In this document: positions 7,608 to 14,083 of the stretch, in pieces
How positions within the stretch are numbered: the stretch's first letter is position 1
Layout of the letters: the number at the start of each line of letters is the position of its first letter
NCBI GenBank assembly: GCA_964355545.1
Contig: CAYHEK010000018.1
Coordinates: 1-23,140, forward strand
Source of the DNA: JAPLGE01 sp964355545
GTDB taxonomy: Bacteria; Bipolaricaulota; Bipolaricaulia; UBA7950; UBA9294
Length of the DNA: 23,140 nt
Direction of reading: 5' to 3'
Translations under genes and position numbers: made by a program
The notes under the pieces: model-generated
Database searches by the model: none
Told to the model about the DNA's origin: nothing
The model's input: only the letters and a program-made list of their open reading frames with translations

Positions 7608-10129
7608 CCAAGATCAACAAGGTCGTCCTCGTCGGGTTCAAGTCCTTCCAGAAGAAGACCACGATCCCGTTCTTCGACGGCCTGACGACGATCGTGGGAG
7701 AGAACGGGGCCGGGAAGTCGAACCTGTTCGACGCGATCAGCTTCGTCATGGGGCGGAGATCCTCCCAACTGCGGGCCGATCGTCTCGAGCAGCTGATCTT
7801 CAACGGAGGGGAACGGCATTCCCCCGCCGACGAGGCCGACGTGATCCTCCACCTCGACAACCAGGACGGCGTCTTCAACCGATTCCTGGAGAACGGGAAC
7901 CGGTCGCCGGAGATCGTGCTCGGCCGCCGCATCACCCGCTCCTCCTCCACCTACACCTTCATGGGGAAGGCCTGCCCGCGCTCTCTCATTGACGAGATCC
8001 TGGAAGAGGCGAAGATCGACCCCGACGGCCAGCAGCTGATCGCGCAGGGGATGATCACCGACGTGATCAAGCGAAACCCCGTCCGGCGCCGCGAGATCCT
8101 CGACGAGGTGAGCGGGATCGCCGCCTACGACGAGAAGAGGCGGGAGGCGATCGGCGAGCTGAAGGAAGTGAAGTCGAAGCTGAACACGCACCGCGTCATC
8201 CTCGCCGAACGCCGCCGCCGCCTGGTCGCCCTCGGCCGGGAGCGCGACGCGGCGCAGGAGCACGAGCGCCTGACGGCCGAGCAGGCTCGCCTCGAGGAGT
8301 CGATCCGCCACACAAGGCGGGAGAAGGCCAAGGAGAGGCTCCGCCGCGCGCAAGGGGAGCGCACCGGGATGGCAGAGAAGACAAAGAGCCTCGAGGCGGA
8401 GGTGGCGACCCTCGACCTTGCGGTTGAGAACAAAGAGTGGGAGATCGAGGGGATACAAGAGGAAGCCCATGGAGAGAGCCCGATCGCTCTCGTGAAAGAG
8501 GTGGAGCGTCTGCGCGCGGAGATCCTGCACAAAGAGGGAGAGGCGAACTTAAAGCGCGAGCAGGCGAAGAACCTCGCGGAGATGATCGACGAGGTCGCCC
8601 GGATCAAAGCCGTGGAGGCGGAGCGAGCCAAGACCACGGCCGGAGCGAACCGGACGGTGCAGGCACTCCTTGAGCGCAAGCGCGCAGGGGTCTACGGGAC
8701 GATCGCCTCCCTCGCCACGCCGCGGCCGGGGTTCGAGGTCGCGTTCGAGACCGCGGCCGGGGCAAGCTTGAACGACGTGGTCGTCGACTCCCGTGAGACG
8801 GCGATCGCCTGCATCAACTACTTGAAGCAGAACCGCCTCGGTCGCGCCCGCTTCCTCCCCCTCGGCCGCCTCGTCGCTCCCAAGAAGAGCCTCGCCGCGG
8901 CCGACGCCCTTAGGCTCCCCGGCCTCGTCGACTACGCCATCAACCTTGTCGAGTTCGACCCCAAGTACCAGCGCGCCTTCGAGTACGTCCTCTCGGACAC
9001 GGTCGTCGCCGAGAATCTCGATGCAGTCCGCGACGTCGACGGCGTCCGCGTGGTGACCCTCGACGGAGACCTTCAGAGCCGGGGAGGCGCCCTCACGGGC
9101 GGTTCGCGGGCCGATTCTCGATCGACGAGCGCTCCGGCCAAGCCGCACGACACGGGGTTCGACACGGCGAAGAAGCGCCACGAAATCCTGAAGCTCGAGC
9201 GGGAGATCGAGCGTATCGCGGAGGAGATCGTGGAGCGACGGACCCTCCTCGAGGAGAAGGAGCGCGAGCTTCGCGCGCAGGAGGAGGAAGGGACCCGGGC
9301 GAAGGGCACGGCGACCGCGCGCGGCGACGAGCTGCACGCCCTGCGCGAGAAGCGACGCCAGACCTATCAGGAGCTTGAGACCCTCCGCCGCGCCCTCGGC
9401 CGCTACGAGCGCGAGGAGGCGGAGGCCCAGGCGGAACTCGCGGCGCTCGGGAAGGACGAGCACGACCCGACCTACTACATCGAGGGGTCGATCGCGGAGC
9501 TCGAGCGGCGGATCGAGGAGAACAAGAGACACATTCGACGCCTCGAGCCAGTGAACATGCGCGCGATCGAGGAGTACGCCACCTACGAGCAGGAGTTCAA
9601 CCTGTTCCAGGAGCGGGTGAATGCCCTCGAGAATGAGAAACACGAGATTGAGCTTCTGATCGGCGATATTGAAGAACGAAAGCGCGAACGGTTCTTGGAA
9701 ACCCTGGCCGCGGTGAGGTCCCAGTTCGATCGCATCTTCAAGGAGCTCTTCCAGGGCGGGAGCGCCTCGCTCGAACTCGAGGTCCCCGGGGACATCTCCT
9801 CTGGGCTATTGATCAAGGCGAACCCTCCGGAGAAGGAGCCCCACCTCCTCGATTCCCTCTCCGGTGGGGAGCAGACGCTCGTCGCCACCGCGTTCATCTT
9901 CGCGCTCCAGGAGTACCAACAGGCGCCGTTCTTCATCCTGGACGAGGTCGACGCGGCCCTGGACGTCGTGAACGTGACCCGCCTCGCGCGCATGCTCCGC
10001 GAGTACGCAAAGCGCCTGCAGGTGATCGTTGTCTCGCACAACGAGGAAACAGTTCGCCACGCGGATCGGGCCTACGGGGTGACAATGAAGAACGGGGCCT
10101 CCCAAGTGCTGGCCCTCAACCTCAACTAG
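7604..10129 (+). CDS. smc: Chromosome condensation ATPase SMC, short-armed, archaeal/cyanobacterial-like
   Basis: The 841-residue protein should dimerise through its hinge and, with ScpA and ScpB, form the ring-shaped complex that organises and segregates the chromosome. The N-terminal head has Walker A GENGAGKSN (32-40) and a segment (about 126-180: IDPDGQQLIAQG, RRREILDEVSGIAAYDEK) that recalls archaeal and cyanobacterial SMCs. The first coiled coil spans about 180-355, the hinge about 357-500 with its GG-rich end (QSRGGALTGGSR), and the second coil about 520-690. The C-terminal head carries the signature LSGGEQ (752-757) and Walker B FFILDEVDA (776-784). Bacterial SMCs are usually about 1150-1200 residues; the missing length is in the arms, while heads and hinge are complete. 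The GTG at 7604 overlaps the HTH gene by 4 nt. Confidence 0.96.
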   Translation: MTKINKVVLVGFKSFQKKTTIPFFDGLTTIVGENGAGKSNLFDAISFVMGRRSSQLRADRLEQLIFNGGERHSPADEADVILHLDNQDGVFNRFLENGNRSPEIVLGRRITRSSSTYTFMGKACPRSLIDEILEEAKIDPDGQQLIAQGMITDVIKRNPVRRREILDEVSGIAAYDEKRREAIGELKEVKSKLNTHRVILAERRRRLVALGRERDAAQEHERLTAEQARLEESIRHTRREKAKERLRRAQGERTGMAEKTKSLEAEVATLDLAVENKEWEIEGIQEEAHGESPIALVKEVERLRAEILHKEGEANLKREQAKNLAEMIDEVARIKAVEAERAKTTAGANRTVQALLERKRAGVYGTIASLATPRPGFEVAFETAAGASLNDVVVDSRETAIACINYLKQNRLGRARFLPLGRLVAPKKSLAAADALRLPGLVDYAINLVEFDPKYQRAFEYVLSDTVVAENLDAVRDVDGVRVVTLDGDLQSRGGALTGGSRADSRSTSAPAKPHDTGFDTAKKRHEILKLEREIERIAEEIVERRTLLEEKERELRAQEEEGTRAKGTATARGDELHALREKRRQTYQELETLRRALGRYEREEAEAQAELAALGKDEHDPTYYIEGSIAELERRIEENKRHIRRLEPVNMRAIEEYATYEQEFNLFQERVNALENEKHEIELLIGDIEERKRERFLETLAAVRSQFDRIFKELFQGGSASLELEVPGDISSGLLIKANPPEKEPHLLDSLSGGEQTLVATAFIFALQEYQQAPFFILDEVDAALDVVNVTRLARMLREYAKRLQVIVVSHNEETVRHADRAYGVTMKNGASQVLALNLN

Positions 10130-10131
10130 CA

Positions 10132-10866
10132 ATGAAGGACACGATGGAATCGACCCAGATCGGCACGATCCTCCTCGAGGACCTCATCGGCGAGAGCTGG
10201 GAGGGAACACTCCGCCGCCTTACCGCGGACATGGACCCCTGGGACATCGACGTCGCCCTCCTCGCCCGCCGCTACCGCAGCTACCTTGCCGCCCTTCAAG
10301 AGCTCTCCTTCGCCATCCCCGGCCGGATGGTCCTCACCTGCTCGATCCTCTTGCGGATGAAGTCGGACCTCCTCGCCGTCGATCGCCCGTCGAGCGACCA
10401 GGAGGGGCTCTTGAGCGAGCTCGAGGCGGCCGTGGAGGAGGAAAGCGTCGCACGAGAGGGACCGATCGAGCCGGAGGGGTTCTCCCTCCCGCTCTTGCGC
10501 CGGCCGCGGCGCCGGGTGACCCTGGAGGAGCTGCGGGCCGCCCTCGCCGGCGCGATGACGGTCAGCCGCCGCCGCGCCGAGCGCCTCATCCGCTCGGCCG
10601 TCGAGGAGGAAAACGACCCCTTCGCGCGCTTCGAGATCGGAGGAGAGGACATCGCGGACCGCCTGCACGTCCTGTTCGATAAGATTAAGCGCTTCCTCAA
10701 GAGGACCCGCGCGGTGAGCTTCTTCCGTCTCCTTGAGCGGGGAGATAAGGAGGAGCGCGTGCGCCGCTTCATCGAGCTCCTCCACCTCGCCGGCCAGGGA
10801 GAGATCCGCTGCACCCAGCAAGAGTTCCTGGGCGACATCCTGATCAGCTGGGAGAAAGAGGGCTGA
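10132..10866 (+). CDS. scpA: Segregation and condensation protein A (kleisin)
   Basis: This 244-residue kleisin should bridge the two SMC heads and bind ScpB. The N-terminal part has the family pattern MDPWDIDVALLARRY, then IPGRMVLTCSILLRMKSDLL, closest in feel to archaeal ScpA. The middle (about 85-165) is charged and variable, and the C-terminus is a winged-helix-like region (TRAVSFFRLLERGDKEERVRRF, LLHLAGQGEIRCTQQEFLGDI) that would bind the SMC head. The first ATG, 2 nt after the smc stop, has no clear ribosome binding site. A second in-frame ATG at 10144 has AAGGA a few bases upstream and may be the true start, giving 240 residues. Its place directly after smc fits the complex. Confidence 0.93.
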   Translation: MKDTMESTQIGTILLEDLIGESWEGTLRRLTADMDPWDIDVALLARRYRSYLAALQELSFAIPGRMVLTCSILLRMKSDLLAVDRPSSDQEGLLSELEAAVEEESVAREGPIEPEGFSLPLLRRPRRRVTLEELRAALAGAMTVSRRRAERLIRSAVEEENDPFARFEIGGEDIADRLHVLFDKIKRFLKRTRAVSFFRLLERGDKEERVRRFIELLHLAGQGEIRCTQQEFLGDILISWEKEG

Positions 10867-10889
10867 CCGTCGTCGAGCAAGAAGAGGCA

Positions 10890-11408
10890 ATGAGCGAAGA
10901 GGGCGGAAAGACGAGGGATCAAGCGGTTCTTGAGGCCGCTCTCTTCCTGGCAGAGAAGCCCCTCGCGCGACGGAGACTCGCCGCGCTCCTCGGTGGCGCC
11001 TCATCGAGCTACCTCGACGAACTCCTCGCCGAACTCGCTTGCGAGCTCGCAGCGCCCCACCGCGGGCTCGAGCTCCTTCTCCAGGGGGAGAACGTCCAAC
11101 TCCAGGTGAAGCGGGCCTACATCGACGCCGTGGCACCGCTCGCCCCCCATCAGGACATCCCTCGCCCGGTCCTGCGCAGCCTCGCCATGATCGCCTACAA
11201 CCATCCCATGACCCAGTCCGACTTGGTGAAGGCGCGCGGAAACAAGGCCTACGCCCACGTGCAGGAGCTCGTCGAGCGCGGCCTCGTCCGCGCGGAGGAG
11301 AAGGGCCGCACCCTCCTCCTCTACGTCACGGACGAGTTCCTCCGCTACTTTGGCCTGGAGAGCGTAGAGGAGTTCCGCTTCCACGCGGCAGCGCCCCCCG
11401 AGGAGTGA
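10890..11408 (+). CDS. scpB: Segregation and condensation protein B
   Basis: This 172-residue protein has the two winged-helix layout of ScpB, the partner that binds the ScpA linker in the SMC complex. The first half (QAVLEAALFLAEKPLARRRL) is the N-terminal winged helix; the second has the conserved VLRSLAMIAYNHPMTQSDLVKARG followed by KAYAHVQELVERGLVRAEEKGR. The ATG at 10890 lies 23 nt after scpA, with AAGAAGAGG before it. It closes the condensin operon. No terminator is evident before the rubredoxin promoter, so some read-through is possible. Confidence 0.94.
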   Translation: MSEEGGKTRDQAVLEAALFLAEKPLARRRLAALLGGASSSYLDELLAELACELAAPHRGLELLLQGENVQLQVKRAYIDAVAPLAPHQDIPRPVLRSLAMIAYNHPMTQSDLVKARGNKAYAHVQELVERGLVRAEEKGRTLLLYVTDEFLRYFGLESVEEFRFHAAAPPEE

Positions 11409-11413
11409 CGGGC

Positions 11414-11419
11414 TATAAT
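11414..11419 (+). promoter_or_regulatory. Perfect -10 box in front of the rubredoxin gene
   Basis: TATAAT lies 5 nt after the scpB stop codon. No convincing -35 hexamer is found at 16-18 nt. The rubredoxin ribosome binding site AAGGAGG (11428-11434) begins about where transcription would start, giving a very short leader. Confidence 0.45.
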
Positions 11420-11443
11420 GGACCCCCAAGGAGGTGGCGCGCG

Positions 11444-11602
11444 ATGGAAAAGTGGGAGTGCACCGTTTGTGGCTACATCTACGACCCCGCGGTAGGCGAC
11501 CCGACCACCGGAGTGGAGGCGGGGACGGCGTTCGAGGACCTCCCGGCGGGATGGACCTGCCCGGACTGCGGGGCGGGGAAAGAGATGTTCGAGATGGTTT
11601 AG
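11444..11602 (+). CDS. Rubredoxin
   Basis: This 52-residue iron protein carries one electron per iron and typically serves oxygen or superoxide reduction, or other low-potential electron transfer in anaerobes. It has both cysteine pairs of the family, CTVCGYIYDP at residues 6-15 and CPDCGAGK at about 39-46, together with the usual GDPTTGVEAGTAFEDLP spacing between them, so it is a complete, typical rubredoxin. The ATG at 11444 is fixed by AAGGAGG 9 nt upstream. It has its own -10 box and terminator and stands between the condensin and ISC operons. No partner reductase or desulfoferrodoxin lies next to it. Confidence 0.97.
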   Translation: MEKWECTVCGYIYDPAVGDPTTGVEAGTAFEDLPAGWTCPDCGAGKEMFEMV

Positions 11603-11625
11603 TCTCCGATCGAAACGGAGCATCG

Positions 11626-11670
11626 AGGGCTTCCACGGCCAAGTGGCCATCGGGAGGCCCTTTTCTCTTT
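11626..11670 (+). terminator. Rho-independent terminator after rubredoxin
   Basis: AGGGCTTCC (11626-11634) pairs with GGAGGCCCT (11653-11661, one wobble), enclosing an inner GGCC-AAGT-GGCC hairpin, and is followed by TTTTCTCTTT. This ends the rubredoxin unit before the iscS promoter. Confidence 0.88.
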
Positions 11671-11694
11671 GACGGATCGCGAATCCCTCCACCC

Positions 11695-11722
11695 TTGAAA
11701 AATCAGACTTCCGTGGTAAGAT
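11695..11722 (+). promoter_or_regulatory. Promoter of the iscS-iscU-rrf2 operon
   Basis: TTGAAA (11695-11700), 16 nt, then TAAGAT (11717-11722) preceded by TGG, an extended -10. AAAATC (11699-11704) and GATTTT (11720-11725) form an inverted repeat across the spacer, which could be a regulator site. The Rrf2 protein at the end of the operon is the obvious candidate, but this is inference. Confidence 0.6.
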
Positions 11723-11740
11723 TTTAGCCGGTGACCCCGG

Positions 11741-12916
11741 ATGAAAAAGAGGATTTATCTAGATAACAGCGCGACCACGCCGCTCGCCTCTGAGGTCCTC
11801 GAGGCGATGGCTCCCTACCTCGGAGAGGAGTACGGAAACCCCTCCAGCCTGCACGCCTTCGGCCGCTCGGCGCGCCGCGCGGTCGAGGAGGCGCGCGCCA
11901 GGATCGCAGAGACCCTGGGAGCCTCCCCCACGGAGATCGTCTTCACCTCCGGGGCGACGGAGGCGAACAACCTCGCGATCAAGGGGATGGCGTTCGCCCA
12001 GCGCGCAAAGCGCCATCTCATCACATCCTCGATCGAGCACCCGGCGGTCCTGCGCACCTGCCAGTGGCTCGCGGCGCAGGGCTACGAGCTGGCCGTGCTC
12101 GGCGTCGACGGAACGGGCCGGGTCGATCCGCAGGAGCTTCGGGCGGCGCTGCGGGACGACACCTTCCTCGTCTCGATCATGGCGGGGAATAACGAGATCG
12201 GGACGCTCGAACCCCTGGAGGAGCTCGCCGCCCTCTGTCAAGAACGGGGGGTCGCCTTCCACACGGACGCGGTCCAGGCGTACGGGAAGGTCCCCCTCCC
12301 CAGGGAGGGGATCGACCTCCTCTCCGCCTCCGGCCACAAGCTGCACGGCCCCAAGGGGGTTGGGTTCCTCTACGTTCGCCGCGGGATCGAACTTGCCCCG
12401 CTCCTCCACGGAGGGGGGCACGAGGGAGGACGCCGGAGCGGGACGGAGAACACGCCGGGGATCGTCGGCCTGGCCAGGGCGGCTACCCTCGCGTTCGCCG
12501 AGTTTTCCTCCGTTCCGGAGAGGATGCGCCGGCTGCGGCAACGACTGATCGAGGCGATTGCGGCGATCCCCGCCGCGCGGCTGAACGGCCACGCGACGGA
12601 GAGCCTCCCTCACATCTCAAACTTCAGCTTCCAGGGGATCGAGGGGGAGAGCCTGGTCATGAAACTCGACGAGCACGGGATTGCGACGTCGACCGGCTCG
12701 GCCTGCTCCTCGCCCGACCTCGAGCCGAGCCACGTCCTCGTCGCGATCGGCGTCCCCCTCTCCATGGCCCACGGAAGCCTGCGGATCAGCACCGGCCGCC
12801 AGACGACCGACGCCGATGTGGATGCGCTCCTCGACGTCCTGCCCCAGGTCGTGGAGGAGCTGCGCGCCATGTCTCCGTTCAAGGTAGGTGACGAAGCGTG
12901 TATACCGACAGGGTGA
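11741..12916 (+). CDS. iscS: Cysteine desulfurase IscS/NifS
   Basis: This 391-residue pyridoxal-phosphate enzyme takes sulfur from cysteine as a persulfide and passes it to the scaffold IscU. It shows the class V aminotransferase pattern: YLDNSATTPL near the N-terminus, the cofactor-contacting SIEHPAVL, FHTDAVQAYGK, and the Schiff-base lysine in SASGHKLHGPKG, then GGGHEGGRRSGTENTPGIVG. The mobile catalytic cysteine is in ATSTGSACSS. The length is normal. The ATG at 11741 has only a weak GGTGA-type site upstream. The gene is first in a three-gene operon, and its end overlaps iscU by 19 nt. Confidence 0.96.
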   Translation: MKKRIYLDNSATTPLASEVLEAMAPYLGEEYGNPSSLHAFGRSARRAVEEARARIAETLGASPTEIVFTSGATEANNLAIKGMAFAQRAKRHLITSSIEHPAVLRTCQWLAAQGYELAVLGVDGTGRVDPQELRAALRDDTFLVSIMAGNNEIGTLEPLEELAALCQERGVAFHTDAVQAYGKVPLPREGIDLLSASGHKLHGPKGVGFLYVRRGIELAPLLHGGGHEGGRRSGTENTPGIVGLARAATLAFAEFSSVPERMRRLRQRLIEAIAAIPAARLNGHATESLPHISNFSFQGIEGESLVMKLDEHGIATSTGSACSSPDLEPSHVLVAIGVPLSMAHGSLRISTGRQTTDADVDALLDVLPQVVEELRAMSPFKVGDEACIPTG

Positions 12917-13416
12917 TCGAGCACTTCCGCCACCCCCACAACATGGGGAGGCTTAAGGACTATTCCTCGATCGGCAAGGTGGGAAACATCGTGTGCGGGG
13001 ACGTGATGTGGCTCTATATCAAGGTGGAGAAGGACCCCCAGGGCCGCGAGACGATCGCCGACATCTCCTGGGAGACCTTCGGCTGCACGGCGGCGATCGC
13101 CACCTCCTCCATGGTCTCCGACCTCGCCAAGGGGAAGACGCTTGAGGAGGCGATCGCGATCACGAACCGCGATGTGGCCCAGGAGCTGGGCGGCCTTCCA
13201 CCCGTGAAGATGCACTGCTCCGCCCTCGCGGCCGACGCGCTGAACGAGGCAATCTACGCCTACTTGAGTGACTCGGGCCGCGAGATTCCGCCGGCCCTCG
13301 CACGGCGGCACGAGCGGATCGGCCGGGAGATGGCGGCGATCGAGAAGCGGTACGAGGCCTTCCTGAAGAAGGACGCAGCCTCATCTCCCAAGGATCAAGG
13401 TGGCGCATGCACCTGA
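12898..13416 (+). CDS. iscU: Iron-sulfur cluster scaffold protein IscU, with C-terminal extension
   Basis: This 172-residue scaffold should receive sulfur from IscS and iron to build [2Fe-2S] clusters. The three cluster cysteines and the aspartate are present: GNIVCGD (C33, D35), ETFGCTAAIA (C63) and KMHCSALA (C107). Two details differ from the usual E. coli type: FGCT in place of FGCG, and NIV in place of NPx before the first cysteine. IscU proteins normally end soon after the third cysteine region, at about 125-130 residues; here about 45 charged, probably helical residues follow (REIPPALARRHERIGREMAA onward), as in some Nif-type or archaeal scaffold variants. The GTG at 12898 lies within the end of iscS, which implies translational coupling. 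Confidence 0.93.
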   Translation: MYTDRVIEHFRHPHNMGRLKDYSSIGKVGNIVCGDVMWLYIKVEKDPQGRETIADISWETFGCTAAIATSSMVSDLAKGKTLEEAIAITNRDVAQELGGLPPVKMHCSALAADALNEAIYAYLSDSGREIPPALARRHERIGREMAAIEKRYEAFLKKDAASSPKDQGGACT

Positions 13417-13880
13417 CGCGCAAGTCGAGCTACGGCCTGATCGCGGCCTTGGAACTGGCGAACCGGGGCGCATCTCGACCGGTCTCCGCCGGCTCGATCG
13501 CAGAAAAGTACGCTCTTCCCTCGCCGTTTGTGGGGAAGATCCTCCACGAGCTGAAGGCCTCCGGCCTCGTCGCCGGCCAGAAGGGACGCGGCGGCGGGTA
13601 TACCCTGACCGCGGACCCGGCCACCCTGTCCGTCCGGCGGATCCTGGAAGCCCTCGGCGAGTCGCTCGACCTCGTCGGCTGCCTCGGGCCGGAGCCCGCC
13701 TGTCACCTCGTGCCGACCTGTCCGACCAAGCAGGCCTGGGAGCGGGCCGACCGGCGGTTCAAGGAACTCCTGGACTCCATTTCCCTACGCGATTTCCTCG
13801 CTCCGCAACCCGGGAGGCCCAAGGCCGACCGCCGGAAGGACTCCCCGCCGGCTAAGCTCGTTCGAGAAGGGGATTTGTGA
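13407..13880 (+). CDS. Rrf2-family transcription regulator, IscR-like
   Basis: This 157-residue protein is probably an iron-sulfur-sensing repressor or activator for the operon it ends. It has the Rrf2 winged helix-turn-helix: LTRKSSYGLIAALELA, SIAEKYALPSPFVGKILHEL as recognition region, then the wing GLVAGQKGRGGGYTL. Three cysteines, C92, C99 and C105, lie where IscR binds its [2Fe-2S] cluster (C92, C98, C104 in E. coli). The fourth IscR ligand, H107, appears as lysine 108 here, so the fourth ligand would have to be another residue. A basic tail of about 30 residues follows. The ATG at 13407 overlaps iscU by 10 nt. Placing the regulator last, after iscS and iscU, reverses the usual iscR-iscS-iscU order. 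Confidence 0.9.
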   Translation: MHLTRKSSYGLIAALELANRGASRPVSAGSIAEKYALPSPFVGKILHELKASGLVAGQKGRGGGYTLTADPATLSVRRILEALGESLDLVGCLGPEPACHLVPTCPTKQAWERADRRFKELLDSISLRDFLAPQPGRPKADRRKDSPPAKLVREGDL

Positions 13881-13909
13881 GGACGGCGCCTTTACCTTTT
13901 CGTTTGGGT

Positions 13910-13923
13910 GTGATGTACATTAC
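13910..13923 (+). promoter_or_regulatory. Near-palindrome next to an orphan promoter, candidate operator
   Basis: GTGATGTACATTAC is a 14-bp inverted repeat with a perfect 8-bp core (ATGTACAT) and one mismatched outer pair. It abuts the -35 box of the promoter at 13923-13951, and it lies just after the Rrf2 regulator gene. It is a possible binding site for a dimeric regulator. Confidence 0.35.
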
Positions 13924-13951
13924 CGACAAACGCCTCCCGCTGTGCTATAGT
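13923..13951 (+). promoter_or_regulatory. Orphan intergenic promoter with extended -10
   Basis: CCGACA (13923-13928), 17 nt, then TGC-TATAGT (13943-13951), an extended -10. No coding region follows on this strand, only a strong hairpin about 40 nt downstream. Confidence 0.5.
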
Positions 13952-13957
13952 TGGGGC

Positions 13958-14030
13958 GTAAAACCCCCTCATCTTTTTCACCACCCGGAGAGGGCGGTCA
14001 AGCAATCTGCTTGACCGCCCTTACATTTCT
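13958..14030 (+). ncRNA. Candidate small RNA between rrf2 and cdsA
   Basis: A transcript from the orphan promoter would begin near 13958, run through a pyrimidine-rich stretch (CCCCCTCATCTTTTTCACC) and end in a perfect 13-bp hairpin, for a length of roughly 65-75 nt. No reading frame with a ribosome binding site is seen in it. The alternative is that this is only the 3' end of the rrf2 mRNA and the promoter-like sequence is chance. The 13881-14083 region otherwise holds no gene. Confidence 0.35.
13992..14029 (+). terminator. Strong hairpin terminator between convergent operons
   Basis: GGGCGGTCAAGCA (13992-14004) pairs perfectly with TGCTTGACCGCCC (14008-14020) over a 3-nt loop, followed by TTACATTTC. 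The tail is only partly T-rich. It would end the rrf2 operon or the small RNA, and its hairpin may also block transcription coming from cdsA on the other strand. Confidence 0.8.
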
Positions 14031-14083
14031 AGCTCGGAGGCAACGACCGCAGGGAGGAGCGGACGACCGCGGGGGAGCCTTCT

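Noticed and set aside
11411..11420. GGCTATAATG occurs before rubredoxin and GGGCTATAATG before tmRNA, a possible shared regulatory motif.
   Set aside because: Both are explained by the -10 consensus; two occurrences with no shared -35 or flanks are not enough to claim a special motif.
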